NCBI GenBank assembly: GCA_031254955.1 | Contig: JAIRTK010000315.1 | Coordinates: 1-8,030, forward strand | Direction of reading: 5' to 3' | DNA from: Opitutaceae bacterium | Lineage (GTDB): Bacteria; Verrucomicrobiota; Verrucomicrobiia; Opitutales; Opitutaceae | DNA: 8,030 nt | Shown here: one piece after another, positions 1 through 5,864 of the stretch | How positions within the stretch are numbered: the first letter of the stretch is position 1 | Layout of the letters: each line of letters starts with the position of its first letter | Notes under the pieces: generated by a model | Seen by the model: the letters and a program-made list of their open reading frames with translations, nothing else | Told to the model about the DNA's origin: nothing | Databases searched by the model: none | Made by a program: the position numbers and the translations under genes

Positions 1-147
1 TGGGGCGAACATCATCGCAGGAGAGATTTCCCAGAAGCCGATGTATTTGCGGCCCGCCAGGGAACCGGTCTGGCCATGGGCGAAAAGTCCCGTGACAAAA
101 AGTCCGAGAAGGATGAAGAGGGTCTGTCTGAGAAGTCGGAGTTTCAT
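1..147 (-). CDS. N-terminus of a secreted protein (partial, runs off left edge)
   Basis: An open frame on the minus strand begins at the ATG complementary to 145-147 and stays open to the window edge, giving 49 residues. The start reads MKLRLLRQ, followed by a hydrophobic stretch (TLFILLGLFVTGLF) and AHGQ, which is a good Sec signal peptide with a likely cleavage near A24-Q26. The mature part opens TGSLAGRKYIGFWEISPAMM. In-frame ATGs at 180 and near 201 could extend the protein, but they would put a polar stretch before the signal, so 147 is preferred. There is no clear Shine-Dalgarno sequence upstream. The product is exported; the phrase GRKYIGF would suit the first strand of an outer-membrane barrel, but that is a guess. 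I do not recognise the family. It lies downstream of, and in the same direction as, the DUF192 gene, about 500 bp away, so it probably has its own promoter. Confidence 0.6.
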   Translation of the reverse strand, partial: MKLRLLRQTLFILLGLFVTGLFAHGQTGSLAGRKYIGFWEISPAMMFAP

Positions 148-281
148 AAAAGGCTTCAAGTTATCCCTAAATCCGCGCATGGCAAGGCATATTGATTGCA
201 TGAAGCCGGGCGGGCGCGCTTCGGAATCGCGTCACTCCAAGACTGCTTTGTTAACCTCGGTTGGCAAAAGTAGAATCAGGA

Positions 282-487
282 CGCTCGCGCAAGGAACGGC
301 GACGTCCCGCCGCCGGACGAGGCGCAGTCTCGCCCGTTTGCGGTGGGGGTTTGCGACGGGTTGCGCGAAAGCCCGTTTGCGTTTGGGTTGCGCGAAAGCC
401 CGTGGGTGGAGGGTGCTCGCGTGGACGGGCGGGGCGCTCGCGTTGCTCGCGTCCGGCGGCGGGACGCCGCCGCTCCTTGCGCGGGCG
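282..487. repeat. Inverted-repeat element, 38-bp arms, in a gene-free gap
   Basis: The arm at 282-319 and the arm at 450-487 are reverse complements at 35 of 38 positions, separated by 130 bp. Each arm also folds on itself: the right arm contains CGGCGGC, loop GGGAC, GCCGCCG (454-472), and the left arm holds the complementary version with one stem mismatch. The element is therefore two hairpins placed head to head, like a REP/BIME pair. No transposase lies inside. The rest of the gap 148-643 holds the direct repeat at 358-403, a 9-bp doublet TGATTCTGA (505-513 and 515-523) and the duplication at 614-645. I see no credible gene in it. Confidence 0.75.
358..403. repeat. Perfect 19-bp direct repeat, two copies 27 bp apart
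   Basis: GGGTTGCGCGAAAGCCCGT occurs at 358-376 and again, identical, at 385-403. A fragment of the flank (GCCCGTTTGCG) also appears at 332-342 and 371-381. The repeat lies between the two arms of the 282-487 inverted repeat, so it forms part of the spacer of that element. No reading frame here looks coding. Confidence 0.8.
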
Positions 488-613
488 CGCTTCCTCATCC
501 CTTTTGATTCTGACTGATTCTGATGCCGCTTTGAATCGCATCCAGCCGGGCTGGCTGCATTCCCAGGCGCCGCCAGCCGTGGTTCCGGGCCGCGCGTCCG
601 CGCCGGGGCCGCG

Positions 614-645
614 ACTGGCGCGGGAAATCACTGGCGCGGAAAATC
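614..645. repeat. 16-bp tandem duplication over the DUF192 stop codon
   Basis: ACTGGCGCGGGAAATC at 614-629 is followed directly by ACTGGCGCGGAAAATC at 630-645, with one mismatch. The second copy supplies two of the three bases of the stop codon of the minus-strand DUF192 gene (644-646). The duplication therefore sits exactly at the 3' end of that gene. No T-run follows, so it does not look like an intrinsic terminator. Confidence 0.8.
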
Positions 646-1171
646 ACCAGCCATAATCCTTCGGTGAAAATCCCCGCGCTTTCATCGCGGCCTTGAGCGC
701 GTCGAGATCGAGCCGCGCGCCGGGCCGCACGCCGTGCCGCTCGAACCAGCCTTGGTTCACCTCCAGCGCAAACTGCATGTCCCTGCCCCGCGAGGAAACC
801 GTCGTCTCGTCGTTCGGATACATCGGGTAAATCTCGCGCAGCACGCCGTCGGCGGTGAAGTAGCCGATGTCGAGCGGCGCGGGCGTGTTGCGCATGTAGA
901 ACCCCATCCGGGCCGGCTTCTGGTAAACGAAAATCATCCCCTGGTCCTCCGCCAGGTCGCGCCGCCCCATCAACCCGCGCGCCATCTCCATCGGGTGCGC
1001 CGCCAGTTGCATCCGCACCGTCTGCCCGCCGAGCTTGATGGGAAAATACTCCGACGCGGGCTTGCGCTCCTCCGCGCCCGATTTGGCCCCGCCGCATCCG
1101 GCCGGCGCTCCCGCGAACACCAGCGCCAGCAGCACACCCAGCAACGATGAAACCGGATTTGCGTTTTTCAT
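644..1171 (-). CDS. DUF192 family lipoprotein
   Basis: The 175-residue product begins with a signal peptide (MKNANPVSSLLGVLLALVFA) and a probable lipidated Cys at C26 in APAGC. Proline at -3 is not ideal for a lipobox. From about residue 41 it follows the DUF192 fold: the GLMGR motif (66-70), GMIFV (78-82), MRNT (93-96), PLDIGYF (99-105) and LEVNQGWFERHG (136-147). DUF192 proteins are small, often exported beta-rich proteins with no settled biochemical role, so only the family is firm. The frame stays open upstream to 1408, but that part crosses the divergent peptidase gene and lacks protein-like character. M at 1171 directly precedes the signal peptide and is preferred. No strong ribosome site is visible. 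The gene is divergent from the M24 peptidase across 94 bp and ends in a 16-bp duplication. Confidence 0.92.
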   Translation of the reverse strand: MKNANPVSSLLGVLLALVFAGAPAGCGGAKSGAEERKPASEYFPIKLGGQTVRMQLAAHPMEMARGLMGRRDLAEDQGMIFVYQKPARMGFYMRNTPAPLDIGYFTADGVLREIYPMYPNDETTVSSRGRDMQFALEVNQGWFERHGVRPGARLDLDALKAAMKARGFSPKDYGW

Positions 1172-1215
1172 GCCATCCGTGGCTAATGATTGCGCGAACA
1201 AACTCAAGATTTTGG

Positions 1216-1267
1216 ATTTCCGATGTCGCATTTTTCGCCATATTTCCGATGCCGCATTTTCCGCCAT
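1216..1267. repeat. 26-bp tandem duplication running into the M24 start codon
   Basis: The unit at 1216-1241 is followed without gap by a copy at 1242-1267, identical at 24 of 26 positions (differences at 1226/1252 and 1235/1261). Each begins ATTTCCGATG and ends TCGCCAT or CCGCCAT. The second copy includes the first two bases of the ATG at 1266. The first copy has the same CCAT end but is followed by A, so it does not make a start codon. The pair fills most of the divergent region between the DUF192 and peptidase genes. No recognisable -35/-10 pair is clear here. Confidence 0.85.
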
Positions 1268-2414
1268 GACCGCCACACCCGCTCCGCCCGCCCTGCTTCT
1301 CTTCGCCGACTCCGCGCACAACGCCGACCAGCTTTGGTTTGGCCGCGTGCAGGTGCCCGACGCGTTCATCTCCTTCGCCCTCGGCGGCAAAAAACACGCC
1401 GTGGTCAACGCCCTTGAGTTCGCCCGCGTGAAACGCGACTCCGCCTTCGATGTCGTCCTCCCGCTCGAACCCTACGCCGAGGCCGCGTTCAAGAAATACT
1501 CGCAGCTCGGGCGCCTCTCGCCCGCCGAGACCATCGCGGTCATCGCCGCCGAATTTCGCACGCGGCATTTCCGCGTGCCCGAGGACTTCCCCGCCAGCCT
1601 TTACGCGCGCCTCACGCAGATCCACGGCCTCCGGCTCGACCCCGCCAACGGCCCCTTTTTCCCGGAACGCGAAATCAAGACCGCCCGCGAAGCCGCCGCC
1701 ATCCGCGAAGGCAACCGCGCCGCCGCGCTCGGCATCGCCGCCGCCGAGCGCGCCTTGCGCGCCGCCACCGTCCGCGCCGGCAAACTCTTTCTCGACGGAC
1801 GGCCGCTCACCTCCGAGCGCCTCAAGACCGCCATCGAAATCGCCTGCCTGGAGGCGGGCGCGTCCGCCCTCGACACCATCGCAGCCGGCGGCGACCAAGC
1901 CTGCGACCCGCACGAGACCGGGCACGGCCCGCTGCGCGCCGGCGAGCTTGTCGTCGTGGACGTTTTCCCGCGCGTGCAAAAAACCGGCTACCACGGCGAC
2001 ATGACGCGCACCTTCCTGAAAGGCCGCGCCAGCGACGCCCGGCGCGCGCTCGTCGCCACCGTCCGCGAGGCGCAACTCGCCGCGCTCAAGACCATCCGCG
2101 CCGGCGTCAACGGCCAGACCGTGCACGGCGCGGTCAACACGGTCTTCGCCGCCCGCGGCTACGAGACGAAACGCACCGCCAAGGGCGCGACGGGCTTTTT
2201 CCACGGCACCGGGCACGGCCTCGGCCTCGCCGTGCACGAGGCGCCGCGCGTCAGCACGGTGGATTCCGTGTTGAAAAAAGGCTCCGTCGTGACCGTCGAG
2301 CCGGGCCTGTATTATCCCGGCCTGGGCGGCTGCCGCATCGAAGACGTTGTCCAAGTCACCGCCACGCGCCCCAAACCGCTCTCCGATTTCCACTACGAAT
2401 GGGAAATCGAGTGA
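1266..2414 (+). CDS. M24 family metallopeptidase (Xaa-Pro aminopeptidase/dipeptidase type)
   Basis: The 382-residue product is a pita-bread fold aminopeptidase that should remove residues next to proline, acting in the cytoplasm in peptide turnover. All five dinuclear metal ligands of family M24 are visible: D232 (in VVVDVFP), D245 (GDMTRTF), H317 (HGTGHGLGL), E345 (VTVEPG) and E359 (GCRIED). The catalytic histidines of the group also appear, H216 (DPHETGHG) and H324 (AVHEAP). Residues 1-130 form the variable N-terminal domain. The first ligand sits in DVFP instead of the commoner DxG, as in a divergent subgroup. Exact substrate preference (PepP, PepQ or other) cannot be read off. The frame is open upstream to 1035, but that part is antisense to the DUF192 gene; M at 1266 is chosen because the recognisable protein begins there. 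There is no signal peptide and no clear ribosome site. It is followed after 52 bp by the serine hydrolase. Confidence 0.93.
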   Translation: MTATPAPPALLLFADSAHNADQLWFGRVQVPDAFISFALGGKKHAVVNALEFARVKRDSAFDVVLPLEPYAEAAFKKYSQLGRLSPAETIAVIAAEFRTRHFRVPEDFPASLYARLTQIHGLRLDPANGPFFPEREIKTAREAAAIREGNRAAALGIAAAERALRAATVRAGKLFLDGRPLTSERLKTAIEIACLEAGASALDTIAAGGDQACDPHETGHGPLRAGELVVVDVFPRVQKTGYHGDMTRTFLKGRASDARRALVATVREAQLAALKTIRAGVNGQTVHGAVNTVFAARGYETKRTAKGATGFFHGTGHGLGLAVHEAPRVSTVDSVLKKGSVVTVEPGLYYPGLGGCRIEDVVQVTATRPKPLSDFHYEWEIE

Positions 2415-2466
2415 ATGCCGGAGACACCTCATTGCCCCCCCTCCAAAGACCTCGAAAAGAATCCCG

Positions 2467-3654
2467 ATGAAACTTCGTCTTGTCGCACTTCTCGCGTTCC
2501 TGACCACCGCCGGCGCCGCGCCCGCCGGCACTGGAGGATTCGCGGAAATGATCAAACCATACATCGATGAAAACGCCGCCGCCGGCGCCGTTTTTCTTGT
2601 CGCCGACGCCGAAAAAACCCTCGCGTGCGAGGCCGCCGGCCTCGCCGACATCGCCTCGCAAAAACCGATGCGCCCCGACGCTGTTTTCTGGATTGCCTCA
2701 ATGACAAAACCCATGACCGCCGCCTGCCTGATGATGCTCGTGGACGAAGGCAAGGTCGCGCTCGACGACCCCGTTGAAAAATACCTCCCGGAGTTCGCCG
2801 CGCCGCAAAAAATCTCGCCCTCAAAAAAGAAAACAACGGTGAACGACGAAGGAGTGGCAACCGCCGCCCGCGGCCGGGCGCCCGCCGGCGCCGCCGTTTT
2901 CCGCAAACACCCGATCACGCTCCGCCAACTCCTCTCGCACACCGCCGGAATGCAACGCGCCGACCCGCGCGAGCGTTTCATTGACACCCGCCCGCTCGCC
3001 GCCGCCGTCGCCCGCCACGCCCGGCTCGACCTGCTCTTCGAGCCGGGCACAAGTTACAGTTATTCGAGCCTGGACATCGGCGCCATTGGCCGCGTGATTG
3101 AGATTGTCGGCGGCATCCCCTACGAAAAATTCCTGCAAACCCGTCTGCTCGACCCGCTCGGAATGAACGACACGACTTTCTGGCCGGACAAAAACCAACT
3201 CGCGCGCCTCGCCACAAGCTATCGCGGCGACCCCGAAAAACACACGCTCGCGCCCGGCCCCGTGAGTGGCCGCACCTATCCGCTCGACGACCGCGCGCGC
3301 CGCCACCCGACCCCCGGCGGCGGCCTGTTCTCCACCGCCGCGGATGTCGCGAAATTCGGGCGGCTCCTGCTCAACCAAGGCCGCTTCGGCGGACACCGGA
3401 TCATCAGCGAAAAATCCATCGCCGAAATGACGCGCCGCCAGACGCCGCCAGACGCGGGCGCCGCCTACGGCCTCGGCCTCGTGCTCGGCGCCGGCGGCCG
3501 GTTCGGGCACGGCGGCGCGCACGGCACAAACCTCACCGTCTGGCCGGCGGAAAAACGCGTCACGGTTTACATGGTGCAACGCATCGCAAAATACGGCGCG
3601 CCCGACGGCGAAAAATTGCGCCCCGCGCTCGAAAAAGCCGCGCTGGGATTTTAA
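2467..3654 (+). CDS. Secreted serine hydrolase, beta-lactamase (class C/esterase) family
   Basis: The 395-residue product starts with a signal peptide (MKLRLVALLAFLTTAGAAPA), so it acts in the periplasm or outside. The fold is that of class C beta-lactamase, EstB and DD-peptidase relatives. The nucleophile motif SxxK is S78-M-T-K81, in the context WIASMTKP. The second motif reads YSYSS (197-201), with Ser where YxN is common. DPLGMNDTTF (229-238) is the typical family segment, and the third motif is HGG at 348-350 (FGHGGAHGT). An Ala/Lys-rich stretch around residues 115-145 is longer than the short loop usual before the ITLRQLLSHTAGM segment. The substrate may be an ester, an amide or a D-amino-acid peptide; nothing here decides it, and antibiotic resistance should not be assumed. 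An upstream in-frame ATG at 2347 overlaps the peptidase gene and would bury the signal peptide, so 2467 is preferred. A weak AAAAGA lies upstream. It probably shares a transcript with the M24 gene. Confidence 0.92.
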   Translation: MKLRLVALLAFLTTAGAAPAGTGGFAEMIKPYIDENAAAGAVFLVADAEKTLACEAAGLADIASQKPMRPDAVFWIASMTKPMTAACLMMLVDEGKVALDDPVEKYLPEFAAPQKISPSKKKTTVNDEGVATAARGRAPAGAAVFRKHPITLRQLLSHTAGMQRADPRERFIDTRPLAAAVARHARLDLLFEPGTSYSYSSLDIGAIGRVIEIVGGIPYEKFLQTRLLDPLGMNDTTFWPDKNQLARLATSYRGDPEKHTLAPGPVSGRTYPLDDRARRHPTPGGGLFSTAADVAKFGRLLLNQGRFGGHRIISEKSIAEMTRRQTPPDAGAAYGLGLVLGAGGRFGHGGAHGTNLTVWPAEKRVTVYMVQRIAKYGAPDGEKLRPALEKAALGF

Positions 3655-3731
3655 GCGCGCCCGGGCAACCGCCGCCCCCTCCATGCGTTTCCGCCGCCCC
3701 AGGGACCGCTCCATCCCGCCAAGGTCTTTCC

Positions 3732-3764
3732 ATTCCGCAATCCGCATTTCAAATTCCGCAATCC
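3732..3764. repeat. 12-bp direct doublet in the leader of the heptose kinase gene
   Basis: ATTCCGCAATCC occurs at 3732-3743 and again at 3753-3764, ending just before the ATG at 3766. The intervening CGCATTTCA partly resembles the unit. No Shine-Dalgarno sequence lies in this leader. The arrangement resembles the 26-bp duplication before the M24 start. The preceding 3655-3731 holds nothing I can name. Confidence 0.75.
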
Positions 3765-3765
3765 C

Positions 3766-4746
3766 ATGATCTCCCCCACCGCCGCCAAGTCACTGCTCGA
3801 AAAAATCGCCGGCCTGCGCATCCTCGTCATCGGCGACGTCATGCTCGACCACTACGTGTGGGGCGACGCCACCCGCATCTCGCCGGAGGCGCCCGTGCCC
3901 GTGGTGGACATCGCCCGCGACACCTACACCGCCGGCGGCGCCGCCAACGTCGCCCTCAACATCGCCGCGCTCGGCGCGCGATGCACCGTCGCCGGCCTGT
4001 TCGCGGACGACGAAGCCGGACGCCGCCTCGCCCGCATCCTCGGCGAGCACGCCGTCGCGACGATTCCCACGCCCGGCACCGGCTCCACCATCCTCAAGAC
4101 ACGCATCATCGTCCAACGCCAGCAACTCTGCCGCCTCGACCGCGAATCGCCGCCCGCCGCCTACGCCATCGACCCGCGCAAAATCGCCCCGCTTCTCTCC
4201 GAGGCCGTCCGCTCGCACGACGCCGTCATCCTTTCCGACTACGCGAAAGGCCTCCTCACCGACCGGCTCGTGCGCGCCATCACGCGCCAAGCCCGCTCCG
4301 CCGGGAAACTCATCACGCTCGACCCCAAGCCCAAGCGCCCGCTCGCCTTCCGCGACCTCGACCTCATCACGCCGAACCGCCGGGAGGCGCTCCAACTCGC
4401 CGGCATCGAGCCAAGCCCCGGCGCGCCGTTTCCCGCCGCCGAAGTCTGCGCCCGCCTGCACAAACTCTACCGCACCCGCAACCTCGTCATCACCATGAGC
4501 GAAGACGGCATGCTCCTTTCCTCCGGCGGAAAAATCGCCCGCGTCATCCCCACCGCCGCGCGCGAAGTCTTCGACGTGTCCGGCGCCGGCGACACCGCCC
4601 TGGCCTCGCTCACGCTGGCGCTCGCCGCCGGCACGCCGCTGCCCGCCGCCGCCGAGTTCGCCAACGCCGCCGCCGGCGTGGTCGTCGGCAAACTCGGCAC
4701 CGCCACGACGACGCCCGCCGAGATTCTGGCCCACGTCAAAAAATAA
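3766..4746 (+). CDS. hldA: D-glycero-beta-D-manno-heptose-7-phosphate kinase (HldA/RfaE1, PfkB family)
   Basis: The 326-residue protein matches the kinase half of E. coli HldE (RfaE domain I). It phosphorylates heptose-7-phosphate at O-1 in the ADP-heptose route that supplies the LPS inner core. The signature GDVMLDHYVWGDATRISPEA (23-42) is highly characteristic. Further PfkB features are GGAANVALNIAALG (57-70), LSDYAKG (156-162), the DPK at 186-188, TPNRREA (202-208), TMSEDGM (243-249) and the anion-hole/catalytic DVSGAGDT (270-277) with catalytic D276. The protein ends after the PfkB domain, and there is no nucleotidyltransferase domain, so this is the monofunctional kinase; the partner HldC/RfaE2 is not in the window. 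It is cytoplasmic. It lies 111 bp after the serine hydrolase, so co-transcription is possible but not certain. There is no clear ribosome site. Confidence 0.95.
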   Translation: MISPTAAKSLLEKIAGLRILVIGDVMLDHYVWGDATRISPEAPVPVVDIARDTYTAGGAANVALNIAALGARCTVAGLFADDEAGRRLARILGEHAVATIPTPGTGSTILKTRIIVQRQQLCRLDRESPPAAYAIDPRKIAPLLSEAVRSHDAVILSDYAKGLLTDRLVRAITRQARSAGKLITLDPKPKRPLAFRDLDLITPNRREALQLAGIEPSPGAPFPAAEVCARLHKLYRTRNLVITMSEDGMLLSSGGKIARVIPTAAREVFDVSGAGDTALASLTLALAAGTPLPAAAEFANAAAGVVVGKLGTATTTPAEILAHVKK

Positions 4747-4791
4747 AAATGCGTCCCCCCTTGTCCCCCAAGGCTAACGCGAGGCAGATCG

Positions 4792-4899
4792 GCTCAAGAG
4801 TCACAAACGGTCAAAGCGCCACGAACGCTTCAAGCGCCACGAACGGTCAAAGTGCCACAGGCGCTTAAAGTGTCACGGGTGCTTAAAGTGTCACGGGCG
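4792..4899. repeat. Six tandem copies of an 18-bp unit
   Basis: Six consecutive 18-base units fit without a gap: 4792, 4810, 4828, 4846, 4864 and 4882 are their first bases. Examples are GTCAAAGCGCCACGAACG (second), CTTCAAGCGCCACGAACG (third) and CTTAAAGTGTCACGGGCG (sixth). The core is roughly CAAGYGYCACRRRCG. The units diverge gradually along the array, with neighbours most alike, and the last one forms the left half of the hairpin at 4891-4911. It begins 45 bp after the kinase stop. It has no spacers, so it is a minisatellite-like array and not a CRISPR. Confidence 0.85.
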
Positions 4900-5197
4900 A
4901 CTCACCCGTGAGCGTTTCCGAGGAGCGCACGCATCCCGCGTGCCCCCACGGGCGTCCCCGCCCGTGGACAGGAGCGCGGGCTTTCCAGCCCGCGACATCC
5001 GCGACATCGCAGACCGGTTCCGGACAAAACGAGCAGCCCCCCCTGCCCCCGCCCCTGAAAAAGCCACGAACGCCCCGCCCCTGAGCGCGAGATCGCGGCG
5101 TTTGAGCGGAGAAACGCGGCATTTGAGCGAGGAAGCGGTTTCCAGCCGCTTGAGCGGCGAAGCCGCCGGTTCGGATGGCACGGGCGACTCGCCCGTG
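4891..5197. repeat. Cluster of short hairpins with different stems and similar pyrimidine loops
   Basis: Successive perfect or near-perfect palindromes are seen. TCACGGG-CGACTCA-CCCGTGA lies at 4891-4911 and GCACGC-ATCCC-GCGTGC at 4927-4943. CCACGGGCG-TCCC-CGCCCGTGG lies at 4946-4967 and CGCGGGCT-TTCC-AGCCCGCG at 4975-4994. AAGCGG with loop TTTCCAG and CCGCTT is at 5133-5151, GCGGC-GAA-GCCGC at 5154-5166, and CACGGGCG-ACT-CGCCCGTG at 5179-5197. Two are preceded by GGAGCG. The stems differ but pair fully, and the loops on the plus strand are mostly C/T. A 9-bp doublet CGCGACATC (4991-4999, 5000-5008) overlaps the end of the fourth hairpin. None is followed by a T-run, so they are not standard terminators. 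Confidence 0.8.
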
Positions 5198-5261
5198 GAC
5201 GGCACTCCGCGTTGCCCGCGGCGCGAGCTTGTTGCGCTTGGTGATACAAAATACCTCCGAC

Positions 5262-5313
5262 CGCGTAACCTCAATTAGGATTTGGCCATCAGGTGAGTAA
5301 CTGATGTTACGCG
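5262..5313. repeat. 8-bp inverted repeat CGCGTAAC/GTTACGCG with inner palindrome
   Basis: CGCGTAAC at 5262-5269 pairs with GTTACGCG at 5306-5313 across 36 bp. The right arm also pairs with the adjacent GTAAC (5297-5301), giving GTAAC-TGAT-GTTAC at 5297-5310, so two structures compete. The 16-mer TAACTGATGTTACGCG (5298-5313) recurs exactly at 7570-7585. The role is unknown. Confidence 0.65.
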
Positions 5314-5330
5314 CTGCGCTCGATCGTAGC

Positions 5331-5435
5331 GCAGACTTCCAAGTCTGCTGCATTCCCAAGTCTGCTTCATGCCACGCACGCATTGCGTGCCCAGCAGGTT
5401 GGGTCCCGAGCGAAGCGAGAAGCCTGGCAACCTGC
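5331..5435. repeat. Second group of hairpins
   Basis: GCAGACTT-CC-AAGTCTGC lies at 5331-5348, and its right half is repeated as CCAAGTCTGCT at 5356-5366. GCACGC-ATT-GCGTGC follows at 5376-5390 and uses the same stem as the hairpin at 4927. GCAGGTTG (5394-5401) pairs with CAACCTGC (5428-5435) around a 26-base interior. The group starts 17 bp after the 16-mer at 5298-5313. A perfect 9-bp doublet TGAGTCATA (5462-5470, 5471-5479) follows. Confidence 0.7.
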
Positions 5436-5517
5436 GCTATGACGGCGGCGCATAACCCCAGTGAGTCATATGAGTCATACCCTTTCCACCCCCGTTTTGG
5501 ACTTGAGCGGAACCTAT

Positions 5518-5630
5518 CCATTTGAAGAGACGGCCTCCATGCCGTCCGCTTCCACCCATGCCGTCAGATTCCACCCATGCCGTCCGCTCCCCCCCGTGAC
5601 GGACGGCACGGAGGCCGTCCCACCAAATGG
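5518..5630. repeat. Head-to-head hairpin pair with three 19-bp repeats
   Basis: The arm at 5518-5548 and the arm at 5600-5630 are reverse complements at 27 of 31 positions. Each arm carries its own hairpin: GACGGC-CTCCAT-GCCGTC on the left and GACGGC-ACGGAG-GCCGTC on the right. From 5539 a 19-bp unit beginning CATGCCGTC is repeated three times (5539, 5558, 5577), starting inside the left arm. The layout matches the elements at 282-487 and 7603-7781. Confidence 0.8.
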
Positions 5631-5864
5631 AGCAATCCCATTCGTAAGCGGTAAAAGACACACGCTGCCGCGCCGCCGCCGGTTTTGTTGCGCCCGATGC
5701 GTCGTTGCGTGAGACAAAAGTGAAAAAATCCGCCCGGCGCGCCTTTCCCCGCCGGCGCGGTCGCGTCCTCCCGATTTTCTCCTCTGGATTTCCCTCGCCC
5801 CGCCCTCCGCTTTCTGCCTCTCTGGCAATCCGCGCCCCCGCGCCCAATCTCCAAACCCATCCGC

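Larger units (their letters stand above)
4747..5864. other. 1.1-kb gene-free region built of repeats and hairpins
   Basis: No frame on either strand looks like a real protein. The open frames here are rich in Arg, Ala, Ser and Pro and pass straight through the palindromes. In order it holds a small hairpin CCTTG-TCCCC-CAAGG (4759-4773), the 18-bp array, the hairpin cluster, a long-range inverted repeat with a shared 16-mer, a second hairpin group, a 9-bp doublet and a head-to-head hairpin pair, each listed separately. From 5631 to 5864 I see only a pyrimidine-rich leader to the lipoprotein gene. No terminator with a T-run follows the kinase gene. Confidence 0.75.

Noticed and set aside
282..487. 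Insertion sequence
   Set aside because: No transposase frame and no visible target-site duplication; only the inverted arms are supported.
41..517. 158-codon plus frame at the left end
   Set aside because: It lies antisense to a secreted protein start and then crosses the inverted-repeat element; composition is Arg/Ala-rich with no motif.
1172..1408. N-terminal extension of the DUF192 protein to 1408
   Set aside because: It would overlap the divergent peptidase gene and put 79 polar residues before the signal peptide.
495..3050. 851-codon open frame on the minus strand
   Set aside because: It runs antisense to three well-supported genes and has Arg/Ala/Gly-rich composition without motifs. 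Long antisense frames are expected in very GC-rich genes.
3858..4868. 336-codon plus frame overlapping the heptose kinase
   Set aside because: Arg/His/Pro-rich shadow in another frame of hldA; its C-terminal six-residue repeat comes only from the 18-bp DNA array.
4792..4899. Possible CRISPR array
   Set aside because: The 18-bp units are directly abutting with no spacers, and no cas gene is present.
4883..5521. 212-codon minus frame over the hairpin cluster
   Set aside because: It reads straight through palindromes, so the protein has matching artefact segments. It has no domain, and other frames in the same place are also open.
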